Assembly (NCBI GenBank): GCA_903772945.1 | Contig: CAICTM010000033.1 | Coordinates: 1 to 64,000, forward strand | Length of the DNA stretch: 64,000 nt | Reading direction: 5' to 3' | Origin: Seminavis robusta | Lineage: Eukaryota; Bacillariophyta; Bacillariophyceae; Naviculales; Naviculaceae | Part shown: piece after piece, positions 51,358-60,720 of the stretch | Numbering within the stretch: position 1 is the first letter of the stretch | Layout: the number at the start of each line of letters is the position of its first letter | Made by a program: the position numbers and the translations under genes | The notes under the pieces: model-generated | Database searches by the model: none | What the model was told of the DNA's origin: nothing | The model's input: only the letters and a program-made list of their open reading frames with translations

Positions 51358-52636
51358 ATGATGAAGCTCCTTCTAATACTCAGTCTATCGCTTCCTGCGC
51401 TTCTTGTTCCACGCAGCTTTGCCTGCACACTTGCTTCTGCCTTTTCCAACAGAGGCGAAAACACCGAGTTTGAAAAGAGCCTGTTAATCCATCCCACCCG
51501 ATTGGATGCCATCGAGGCGGAACTGGGCCACAAAATCAAATCGGACGAGGAAATAGCGCTCTTTATGTTCTGCCTTTTGGGCCCCGCCCAGTGCGGCAAA
51601 GCTTACTTACACTTTCGCCCTCGGCAGCTTCAGCTCCTTTAGGCTGGGAACGAAACAGGCAGAACGACCCTGGTCTGTCTTCTTACTCAACAGAGAAAAA
51701 CGAGCAGAGACTAGCTCTTGCTACCTTTTACTACGCCACTGGTGGTCCCTTTTGGCTCAATAACAGCCGCTGGTTGAGCTACCGGTACGACGCGGATGAA
51801 TGTTTGTGGTACTCTGCCTCCAAGGAACCAAGGAAGTGTGCGACGAAAAGGGTACGTTCAAAAGCGACCACTGAATTCGTAGTTTGTCGTGCACCGTAAC
51901 CGCTCACATCACATCACATCACATCACATCACATCACATCACATCACGTGCATGAACAGGAAACTACAAGACGTTGGATTTGAACTCGAACAACCTCACC
52001 GGTTTTCTCGTCCCGGAACTAGCTTCCTTGGCGGACTTGGAACGCGTTCGGCTCTCCAACAATAGCCTTACGAGTACAATTCCCTCGGAACCGATATAGA
52101 GTACTTGCTCAAGTTGACTTCATTGGATGGGTCCACCACCTCATTGAGTGGGACGCTCCACCCTGGACTGGGAAATGTCACTAGCTTGACATATCTCTTT
52201 GACATCCTTGGAGTCATTCACAGCAAGAATTAAGTAACGTGCTTTCTTCGACTCTGCAGCCCGCCTTGGCATCGTTGGAAATCCTGCAGGAACTGGCAAC
52301 AGACAACAACAACTTTGATGGCTCCATCGATCCCTGCTGAATATGGCAGCCTCTCCAACCTACGTGAACTTTCTGCAAGCAAGACGGGTTGGACTGGAAC
52401 CATTCCACCAGGCTTGTTCAGAATTCCCCCTTTGAAGACTTTGAACGTTGAGGATGCTGCTATAACTGGATCTCTCCCGACTGAGGTTGGGTTGGCTACG
52501 TCACTTTCCTTTTTGGTTTTGAGCAAGAACAAGATATCATCATCTATTCCAACGTGTTGAGCTTGCCTCTGGTTCTGCTTGTGGAAGTAATTCAATGTGT
52601 GCTTCTGGCACCTGCCAATCCAATGTATGTGGATGA
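51358..52636 (+). pseudogene. Leucine-rich-repeat secreted protein, decayed
   Basis: MKLLLILSLSLPALLVPRSF is a signal peptide (51361). After a frame break near 51620 the typical diatom LRR N-cap follows (LALATFYYATGGPFWLNNSR, DECLWYSASKEPRKC). An intron 51850-51959 (GTACGT…CAG) leads to LRRs: TLDLNSNNLTGFLVPELASL and RLSNNSLTSTIPSE. More LRRs (LSNLRELSASKTGWTGTIPP, NVEDAAITGSLPTEVG) appear at 52315-52560 in a new frame. Another shift reads a Cys tail, SGSACGSNSMCASGTCQSNV. The stops and at least three frame changes make it a pseudogene unless base errors are heavy. The intron holds a CACAT microsatellite (51905-51947). Confidence 0.75.
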
Positions 52637-53616
52637 TTTTGAGCTCGCCGGTTTTTACATCCCCTATAGTCCCAGATTCCGTCTCTTCTTTGACCCCCGC
52701 CGGCAACTGTCGATAACCCCACCACTTTAGACCCCCTTCACCATGGCAGTCGTCTATCTATTAGTTTATCTTCCTTCTTCAGGCTCCACTGGACACATCC
52801 AGTGCGGGCATGGAAACAGGTTATTGGAACTCGGACAACGCAAAACGTGCGGCACGTACCGAGGCAAGACGCCAGAAGAACAAACTTTGACGCAATCCCG
52901 TGGCTGCAGGAGCCACACGAAGCCGCAGGGCAACGTAGCAGAGGCGGCAGAATCGAATCCTTCGACGTGTAGCTCCGCATCTTTGGTACTCGTGTGCGTA
53001 CAGGTAATGGAAAATGGACCTTGAGGCTGCATGCAACTCTCAGGCAGGTCCACCCCGAAGACCCACTTCATCCAGGACCGTGCACGTTTGAAGAAGCGAA
53101 AGCTCGTCATTGGCCGCTGAGTGGCTGACGATCGATTCCTGATCTCCTCTACCATGACATAAAAGCTACAAATGATACCCACGGATCAAGGAGGGGCTCC
53201 AAAGTCTCGATAATTCGCTGGTGGGACGAATGCGCTACTACATATAGCCAGGGGTTCTAGCTAGCTACTCTTTAGGGTACGAAGTTAGCTACGGAAGCAG
53301 CCTATCATACGTAGGAATCTTTCCAGTCGGGGAATTTTCGTAGGAATGCTAGCGTTGCAGGATCGGTACTATACTGCCAGAACCCCAGCAGCAGTGTGAC
53401 TTCGGGATGGCAGAAACCGTCTTTCACATGCCTGGAGTTTGAATCAGTCCCGATATCGAAGAGCAATGACGGCCCCCTCATTCGTTTGCGTAGCATCGAT
53501 CGTTTCATTATATTGTAAACTAATTTAATCTGGTTGTACATTAGGGCCAGACTTCACCGTTCATTCATCACCCAGGCAATTGGCACCGAAAGTATAGTCA
53601 AGGATAGCCTGAAGCA
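52637..53616. other. Intergenic
   Basis: Opposing ORFs (52743-53024 plus, 52766-53182 minus) have no recognisable domain. A degenerate GGGGTT…TAGGGTACGAAGTTAGCT copy of the 20145/43940 repeat lies near 53251-53300. Bases from about 53560 belong to the inverted DUF6824 duplication. Confidence 0.4.
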
Positions 53617-54048
53617 ATGGTCGCCCCTGATGATTTGCAGCCGAGGGATGTGCTGTTGGGGCGTGGCGGCTCCACCTATACTCACTCTGGAAATCGTCTG
53701 CTTCGCACGTTTTTGGATGAGCAGTACATGGGTACTTGGAACAGCTTGACATCCAAGAAGGCCAAGACTACTTTGACCCGGCAGATAGTGATGGATCTGG
53801 AGACAGAAGGTTTCCGGTTTTTGAGATGGGATGATGTAAGCAATGAGTGGATAATGGTGGATCAGAATGTGGCAAGAGAGAAGATTGCAACGCTGCTTCG
53901 AGAGATGGCCAGATTTGAGCCCTATAGAGTGCTCGATGGTGCCCAGAATCGTGCCTATGACGACGATGATGACGATGACGGCCCTCAGGACGACATGATG
54001 GGCCAGCTTCATCATGACACCGTGCCTTCGCTGTTTGCCAGTGTGTGA
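53617..54048 (+). CDS. DUF6824-domain protein, inverted copy 2
   Basis: 143 residues: PRDVLLGRGGSTYTHSGNRL, FLDEQYMGTWNSLTSKKAK, RQIVMDLETEGFRFLRWDD, EWIMVDQNVAREKIATLL, then an Asp-run tail. It is about 80 percent identical to copy 1 at 48156-48653 within the domain, and lies in the opposite orientation. Its tail differs (no NGND repeats). The leader (ACCCAGGCAATTGG…) and the 3' flank are also shared. Confidence 0.85.
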   Translation: MVAPDDLQPRDVLLGRGGSTYTHSGNRLLRTFLDEQYMGTWNSLTSKKAKTTLTRQIVMDLETEGFRFLRWDDVSNEWIMVDQNVAREKIATLLREMARFEPYRVLDGAQNRAYDDDDDDDGPQDDMMGQLHHDTVPSLFASV

Positions 54049-55336
54049 GGTTTGGTTCATGTTGACTTGCTGAAGCATTCATTGATGAAAGAAAACGGTA
54101 CTACTTGGAACAGGTTGGAGGAGTTGCAGTCCAATAAATCGAAGCAAACAGAAACCTGCTAATAATCCTAACTACTAGTATAAACCTGCCTTCTATCGAA
54201 ACCTTTGCCATGGCTAGATAGCTAAGCCAATTCCAATTCTCGAGATCTCGTCACTTCGCACCAAGAAGGTGGACCATCAACAGGGTGCGGAAATGCCCTG
54301 CTCCAGCCGTCCAGCAATGACATCTTTTTACAGACGTGAATTTAAACACGAGAAGATCAATCCCGCTGGGCTGTCACATAGGAGAGCCAGCGCAAATCTT
54401 TGAATATTCTCGCCAAAGCGGGCGGTGCAACGCCAAGACGCAAATCAAATGGCTCGAACACGAAGCAAGGAAGAGCCGCAGTGGTGGCCTGCAACGGCAC
54501 CGGACTTGGCGGGAGGGGGGGGGGGGGCTAACTAAAGCCAGACTGCTTTGTCGGCCTGCAAAGTTGAAAGGATGTCCTAGGTGTGAAGCGGGCAGCCACC
54601 AGCCAGCCAATGGTAGACTACGTGAGCTCCGAGGTTTTGGCACGTGGTTGCTGCTTTTGTCCTGTTTCCATGCTCGGGAAACAACAACGACAACGACAGG
54701 GCAAATGGGGGGCAAAGGAGGAAGGGGAATTCGATGAGTAAAAGGAGGACTTCAGTAGACGGGCAGTCAAGAGGGAGTAAGAGGGGGCAAGATTAGCGGA
54801 AGAGTGCAAGGGCACCATCAGCATCCCAGAGAACGGCGGTTCGGTACCGGTAGCATGGTGCCACAGGGAACGACAAAACCCGCCTAACCCCCCAACCCAT
54901 CATCCATACTGATAGAAAGTCCGGTTCCTTTCAGTATCAGTTAGCACACGGTGCTCGATCCCAACGGTTGCACGATCTTGGCTCACGCGCAATACCGGTA
55001 CAGCCATCAGCGATCGATCCGCGACTAAGTCCATTAATCCTTTATTTCTAGGACTTGTCCTTCTGATGAAGTTTTTAATCGCGTGGATATCTACAAAGTA
55101 CCCCTACGGTTTTTCTTCGGAGATGGCCAAGTGTACTACAGTACTCTTAAACTCAATAGCGCTACATGTGCTGGTGTACAGTACCACTCAATTACAGCAC
55201 AACAAACAAAAGAAAGGACGAGCTCGGAACTCAACAGAATGGTACTGTATCATCGACCATCCAAGCTTGAAGCAGCTCAAACAACTCGATCATTCGCTTG
55301 TCAAAGTGTACGATCATCAAACGCACTGAAGGCTCC
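54049..55336. other. Intergenic
   Basis: A run of about 14 G lies near 54517. TACCGGTA occurs at 54846 and 54993. No gene is seen. Confidence 0.4.
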
Positions 55337-58066
55337 ATGTCGTCTGCATCAGAGGATCAACCTGAGGATCATCGGATTCGTTCTCCTTGTCGTGGACCCA
55401 ATCTTGATCCCGGCCAAGGAGACACAAACAACATGTTGGACGGGAATATCACCACCCCAGTGATCCTTTCTCCGATTTTAGCCAGTCATCCTGATCCTCA
55501 TCCTGGATCCGTCAAAGGAGACACCAGCAGCCTGACTGATGAGAAGACGATCCCTATTCCTAACCCTGATCTTGATCCCTGCTCTGATTCAAGTCCTCGT
55601 CTTCGCCCTGCACATGGACCTCACGAAGGAGGCACAATTAATGAAGTTGATAGGGATGTCATTGCGCCCGTCACCCATTTTCTTAATACTAGCCCTGATC
55701 TTGATCTTGATCCTGATCCTGATCGTTGTCCAGGAAACGGACCTCTTGAAGCAGGCCAAAACAGCAGAACTGACGGGAATGTCACCACCTCTGTGATTCC
55801 TCTTCCTGATGCTGGCTCTACTGGTACTCCTCGTTTGGAACCTGTCGAAGGCTTTCCAAACAGTGGGGCTGATGTGGATTTTACCACCTTTGCGATCCCC
55901 TTTCCCACTACTGATCCTCATTCTGGACATGGACCTGTCAAAGAAGACCCAAACCATTGGACTGATCTTGATCATTATCTTGCCAAAGGAGATCCAAACG
56001 ACTGGACTGATGGGGATATCATCACCCCCATGATCCCTTTTCCTAGTCCTAGTCCTACCTCTGATCCTGGCTCTGATCTTGAGCCTACATATAGTCATGG
56101 ACCCATTGAAGGAGACACAAGCAACACTACTGGTGGGAAAGTTATCACAAATGCGATCCCTTTTCCTAGTCTTGACCTTGAGACTGGCTTTGATCCCGAC
56201 CCTGATCCTGGATCTCTTCAAGGAGACGCAAACAGCAAGACTGATGGGAACATTCTCACCCCCATGATCCCATTTCCCAATTCTGATGTTGATCCTGGCC
56301 CTGATCCCAGCCCTGGCAAAGGCGACACAAACCGCAAGATTGAAGGGAATACAAATACTCTCATGCCCGAAAACGAAACTAGAGAAGCAACAATGCCAAA
56401 GATGCCGAAGAAAAGAGGACTCAAGAGCAAGGATTCGGATTCCAGTGGTGGTACCGTGATAGTTGGTGGCTTCGCTAGTTCAACCGGTCGGGGACTCCGC
56501 AAGAACAGAGACCGACATGGTGTCATCGAGGAGCTCACAGATGGCGAGCAAACGGATGCTGATGTGGTCGTGGAGCGAGTTGATGCGGAGCAGAAGGATA
56601 ATAGCGACGAGATGCAGGCAGAAACGAAAGAAGACGAAGAGGAACCTCGATTGGCGGTCGCTACGGCTCTCACCCAAGCTGATTTGGAAGACGAGATCCG
56701 TAGACAAATCATGGAAGATGCTGTTGTGGGCGTTGCGGTTCGTGAAGTCCCGGTGGGTTCTCCACCTTCATTTGAAGGCAAAGATGAGAGCGTCCAAGAC
56801 AAAACACTGTGCGGCTTTCCAAGAAGAAAAGTAGTGTATGTTGCCTTGTGCATTGCAATCGTTGTTCTTATTGGAATAGTCCTTGGTCTGGCTCTTTCGA
56901 GATCGAGCGACCGCAACGACGAATCCACGCAACAATCAGTTTCTTCTCAAACAATATCCTTTCCAGCAAATTCCAACATGCCATCAGAGATGCCCTCCGA
57001 TTCACCAACCCGAATTCCATCTCATAGGCCAAGCTCCCGTCCTTCGACCAACCCGAGCTCGGCTCCTTCAACCAACCCAAGTTCTTCCAGTCCCTCAATG
57101 AACCCAACTGCGCTCGAAACTGTTTCGTACACACAAAGCTTCCTAGCCCCCAACCGAAATGCAAACCCAAACTTTAATCACTTGGAACGCTTTGGCGCTA
57201 CACCTGCAGGCGAATCCAGCATTCACAAGATCAGTCAGATTCAAGTATACGCCACCACTGTTTGCGTTACCAACAATGACTGCTCTCTACCAACTGCTAC
57301 GGTCCTCAGCCTGGCCACCACCTACGTATTGACTGATTGCACTACGTCGCGACAGACCAATGGGGCCTACACGGGTGATGGAAGAAGCCCCAAAGGAGTT
57401 ATCAATCTCAAAAGCAATCAATACATCACAAAGATAGAAATGTTGACGGACAGGTGGCCCATCCACATAAGAATATGCACCTCCGACAATGAATGCTTTG
57501 GTCCATTTGGAAGTTCTCTAGACCAAGAGCCCAACACATTTTTCGAGAGTCCAAGTGGTAGTGTTATCCACTCGTTCTATGGATATTCCGGGAGCTGGTT
57601 GGACCATCTCGGAGTGTACTACGAACATGGTGTTCGCCAGACCGTTTGTGCGACACTGACAAGCGTCACCGTCAAACCCGAAGTGACGAGTTTTGTTCTC
57701 ATCAATGTGGATGACAACTCCGACATTCGCACTCTGGAAAGTGGCAATGATACGGTTTACTTTTACAACAACTCTACGGATGGGCCTACACAGCTGAGTA
57801 TCCGAGCTGCAACCAATCCCAGCAGTAGGGTTACTGTCAAGTTTTACGAGAATGGAATCAACACGCAAACTGAAAACGCAGCTCCCTATGCTTTGAATGG
57901 TGATACCAATGAGGGGACAATTTATGGAGCAGTGTCCAATCTTGTTACCGTACAAGATGATTTGGTCATCAAGGCAGTGCCCTCTTTGCATGGTGAAACT
58001 GCGGAAGGCATATCCTTGGAAGTGACACTGTCGATTCGGTCGGGTGATTCGTCACGATGGCCATGA
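55337..58066 (+). CDS. Type II membrane protein with extracellular jacalin-like lectin domain
   Basis: 909 residues from ATG 55337 (MSSASEDQPEDHRIRSPCRG). Residues 1-345 hold about ten ~30-residue repeats of the type GD.N..TDGNI.TPMIPFP followed by (S/D)P.(P/S)DPDPDPG. An acidic, helical stretch comes next (AEQKDNSDEMQAETKEDEEE). A membrane helix lies at about 498-521 (VVYVALCIAIVVLIGIVLGL). A Ser/Pro stalk follows (MPSEMPSDSPTRIPSHRPSS). The extracellular part, about 650-766, fits a jacalin-like beta-prism: YTGDGRSPKGVINL, ITKIEMLTDRWPIHIRICT, then VIHSFYGYSGSWLDHLGVYY. A ~100-residue C-terminal module follows. It is probably a carbohydrate-binding surface receptor. No break is seen. Confidence 0.75.
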   Translation: MSSASEDQPEDHRIRSPCRGPNLDPGQGDTNNMLDGNITTPVILSPILASHPDPHPGSVKGDTSSLTDEKTIPIPNPDLDPCSDSSPRLRPAHGPHEGGTINEVDRDVIAPVTHFLNTSPDLDLDPDPDRCPGNGPLEAGQNSRTDGNVTTSVIPLPDAGSTGTPRLEPVEGFPNSGADVDFTTFAIPFPTTDPHSGHGPVKEDPNHWTDLDHYLAKGDPNDWTDGDIITPMIPFPSPSPTSDPGSDLEPTYSHGPIEGDTSNTTGGKVITNAIPFPSLDLETGFDPDPDPGSLQGDANSKTDGNILTPMIPFPNSDVDPGPDPSPGKGDTNRKIEGNTNTLMPENETREATMPKMPKKRGLKSKDSDSSGGTVIVGGFASSTGRGLRKNRDRHGVIEELTDGEQTDADVVVERVDAEQKDNSDEMQAETKEDEEEPRLAVATALTQADLEDEIRRQIMEDAVVGVAVREVPVGSPPSFEGKDESVQDKTLCGFPRRKVVYVALCIAIVVLIGIVLGLALSRSSDRNDESTQQSVSSQTISFPANSNMPSEMPSDSPTRIPSHRPSSRPSTNPSSAPSTNPSSSSPSMNPTALETVSYTQSFLAPNRNANPNFNHLERFGATPAGESSIHKISQIQVYATTVCVTNNDCSLPTATVLSLATTYVLTDCTTSRQTNGAYTGDGRSPKGVINLKSNQYITKIEMLTDRWPIHIRICTSDNECFGPFGSSLDQEPNTFFESPSGSVIHSFYGYSGSWLDHLGVYYEHGVRQTVCATLTSVTVKPEVTSFVLINVDDNSDIRTLESGNDTVYFYNNSTDGPTQLSIRAATNPSSRVTVKFYENGINTQTENAAPYALNGDTNEGTIYGAVSNLVTVQDDLVIKAVPSLHGETAEGISLEVTLSIRSGDSSRWP

Positions 58067-58698
58067 AGGCGGGAAATATTTTCCATGCTTGTCTACATGA
58101 ACGAACACGAGAGCCTGGTAAACGCACTCAGACAGCGGCGTGTTACATCGGGTGTGGCAGTGCATTGATAGCCTTGCTGTTTTTGAAGAAGAAGACATTA
58201 ACCCTATCCAGTCGTGATTGCAAAGCCCAGACAAGCTCGGTCCTGGGAAATCAGAGACCAGAGACCTGTAGTCAGCCTCGCGTCGCGATGTTCTGAGGGG
58301 CCAGGAGCTGACGGCTGCGTAATTTGCTGATGTTATGTTCGATCTTTCCAGATCTTTCCATTAATAAAGTACGGTATTGGTACCGTAATAGCATACTAAA
58401 CCTGTTGGCTAGAGCAATTTCCCATCCATCTGGCTCGTTGAGATCGCTGTTTGGAGGAAAGGTGAAAGGTGAAAGGTACGGAGGGTACGACCCCAGAGGC
58501 ATTGGTTTCTTCCGTGTCGCATCGCAGTCAGATGACGATCGTGACATCAAATTCAGAAAGGAAAAGCTTCTGCTGATCAGTAATCCTTGTAATAGACGAT
58601 CCACGAAGCAAGTGCCCAACTACTCATGCTTTCTTGTTCCTTGTTCCTTGTTTGCCTCCCGCAGCCAGAACGCCAACGATTGATCATTCGATTCTAAA
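58067..58698. other. Intergenic upstream of the ORMDL pair
   Basis: No gene is supported. It probably contains the promoter of the ORMDL-CW gene. Confidence 0.4.
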
Positions 58699-59703
58699 AT
58701 GCGTACCGTAACCCACAACGGGGAGATTCGCTTTCGACCTGCTCAGCGTAACTTGAACCGTACTGGTACTGCAGGTCGTTCCTCAGAACAGCCCAGACCA
58801 CTTGAACGGGACCATGACGCCTCGCCTAGTAGTGGACCCAACCATGTTCGAGTCAACTCTCGAGACTATGTTCATTCCTACGAGGGATCTTATGCCGATG
58901 GGAATGACATGGCAGGCTTCCACATTTTCCGCAATACTGGAAGTTGGTTCGAAGAACAAATGTGGTTCCTGTTCCTGGTCTATGTGATTGTCTTGTTCAT
59001 TGTGGCTTTCTATGTCGAAGTGATGGTATCGTTTCTAACAGATCCCACTGATGAACAACTGACCAGCGGACGAGTCTCTTTGACCATCACAAACACCATC
59101 CACTTCTTTGTAACCCTCACGTACGTGCATTGGATGAAAGGAGGTACTTGTTGGCAAGATCATGATGGAGACCTGGACCACTTGACTCTGTGGGAACAGA
59201 TTGAAGCCATTCCAAACACTGGATGGCTCCGATTCGCCTTGAGGAATGTTCCTGCCGTTCTCTGTTACCTTGCCTGCTGGCAAAGTGGGTGGGAGGCGTA
59301 TATTTGCGCCTTCAACGTTATTGTTTGGTTTTTTACCCTCTTGGGTAAATTGCCATGGATGAATGGCGTTCGTGTCTTGGGAATCAATTCTCACATTACG
59401 GATCATGAACCTATGCCCATGGATGACGAAGACACCTTGAAAACGAGTAGCTACCACTGGCAAGGCGTGGCGGAAACAAGGACAATGAAAGCGAGGAAGA
59501 CCCTAACGCCATCACCTTTTATCAGAAGGGCACAGAACGCAGTGCCGGTTTATCGAGCCATTATTGCAAAGCCTTGGATTCAATGCTTCAAATGCCAGAA
59601 ATGGCGACGGCTTCCTTCCACGAGCAACTGGGAATGTCGAATGAATACCTGGCGGCCTAGTTTTGCTAGTTGTGACGCCCCCGAAGAGACAGACTACATG
59701 TAG
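58699..59703 (+). CDS. ORMDL-family protein fused to a C-terminal CW-type zinc finger
   Basis: 334 residues in one uninterrupted frame. Residues about 77-231 are an ORMDL domain: a first hairpin of helices (FLFLVYVIVLFIVAFYVEVM), TNTIHFFVTLTYVHWMKGGT, then HLTLWEQIE and VIVWFFTLLGKLPWMNGVRV followed by LGIN. ORM/ORMDL proteins sit in the ER membrane and restrain serine palmitoyltransferase. Residues 293-330 are a CW zinc finger: WIQCFKCQKWRRLP, WECRMN and SCDAPEE, with Cys at 296, 299, 313 and 325. This is the PF07496 pattern, known in chromatin proteins that read methylated H3K4. A ~60-residue linker separates the two. No intron or frame change is needed. Its tandem paralog (60721-61929) lacks the finger. 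Confidence 0.85.
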   Translation: MRTVTHNGEIRFRPAQRNLNRTGTAGRSSEQPRPLERDHDASPSSGPNHVRVNSRDYVHSYEGSYADGNDMAGFHIFRNTGSWFEEQMWFLFLVYVIVLFIVAFYVEVMVSFLTDPTDEQLTSGRVSLTITNTIHFFVTLTYVHWMKGGTCWQDHDGDLDHLTLWEQIEAIPNTGWLRFALRNVPAVLCYLACWQSGWEAYICAFNVIVWFFTLLGKLPWMNGVRVLGINSHITDHEPMPMDDEDTLKTSSYHWQGVAETRTMKARKTLTPSPFIRRAQNAVPVYRAIIAKPWIQCFKCQKWRRLPSTSNWECRMNTWRPSFASCDAPEETDYM

Positions 59704-60059
59704 TTGGTGACAGGCACAAAGACCTTGATAACAATGTATGTATGCATGTGGCGGAACAGATCCAGTGGCACGTTCGCACCATTAGGTAACGTAGGATAAC
59801 CATTCCAAATGTACAAAGGCCCATGCAAATCTGGTCCCCCCCCCCCTTGTTAAAGCCACTCATTTGTGTCTCCATGGATTCCACAATGTCAAGCACTGGT
59901 CCTCAAATTCTCGCCCCTGATCCCACCGGATCTAGATAGCCCCAAATTTGCCTGTCCTTCTCCTGAGCCTGCCCCCCTACTACCAGCTTCCGTAGATAAC
60001 TACCCCACTCAAGCTATCCCCTTACGTACATGTATATTTTCGCGAGTTCAGAAAGAGTA
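59704..60059. other. Intergenic
   Basis: A run of about 12 C lies near 59832. No gene is seen. Confidence 0.4.
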
Positions 60060-60260
60060 CGTACCTGCCGCATTGCATGGTGGTTCTTCAATCGGTCGCT
60101 TGAAATGATGTGGCAAAGGGGACCTGTTCCGCATGCAAATACTATAGAGAAGCTCCACCTGAAGCTGTAGCTGTGGTGCATGCTTCCTCTTGACCCACTG
60201 TAGCTTCAGGGCTGCCTTGTCTTGCAGCGTTTCGGTCATCCCACAAGAGGAACCTCTACT
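60060..60260 (-). pseudogene. Retroelement-derived fragment, second copy
   Basis: The minus strand reads LLWDDRNAARQG, then after a frame shift LKLQWVKRKHAPQLQLQVEL and FKRPIEE. This parallels LLWGDRNAARHG, QQWIKKQQQLQREVELLYEQ and FKRPLEE at 1514-2197. It is a short dead fragment between the ORMDL paralogs. Confidence 0.65.
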
Positions 60261-60720
60261 GTATGTGGCATTGCCTGCCGCATTGACGGCACAGGGATCG
60301 GGACCCTGCCATGCAGTGTGCATGGGCGCTTCATTCCTGCAGAACAAAAACACAATAACTCGGTCCGCTGTCGGTCCTGCATAATTGTTGGAAAAAACCA
60401 TGACCGCGCCCTGTCCTTTGGGGAGCGGAGTCGAATCGAATCTCAGTCGGGAACGGCCCAGTCGAACTGGAGTATGTGTGCGTTCTTTTCTATGCGAACC
60501 GTACCGGACGTTCGTAGCATCCCCGCGAAATTCCTAGCAATCAAGCTGTTTGCTTCGCTTTGCCCTGGCTGCTTACGCAGTTTGTAACTTTGAAGTCAAG
60601 AGCTTGTTTGCATCACAGCTTAATTTCTTCGGCAAGAAGTGCAGATAATAATAGCCCACTTCAGTTTCGACACACATATATACATGCAGCGTCCTTTCCG
60701 ATATTGGTTGCTGTTTGGGT
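60261..60720. other. Intergenic
   Basis: No gene is seen. It probably includes the promoter of the second ORMDL gene. Confidence 0.4.

Noticed and set aside
52743-53182. Opposing ORFs of 93 and 138 codons
   Set aside because: Neither has a domain, a good start or composition distinct from the flanks.
55589-56221. Minus-strand ORF (210 codons), Arg/Ile-rich
   Set aside because: Antisense shadow of the DP-rich repeats in the jacalin-like gene.
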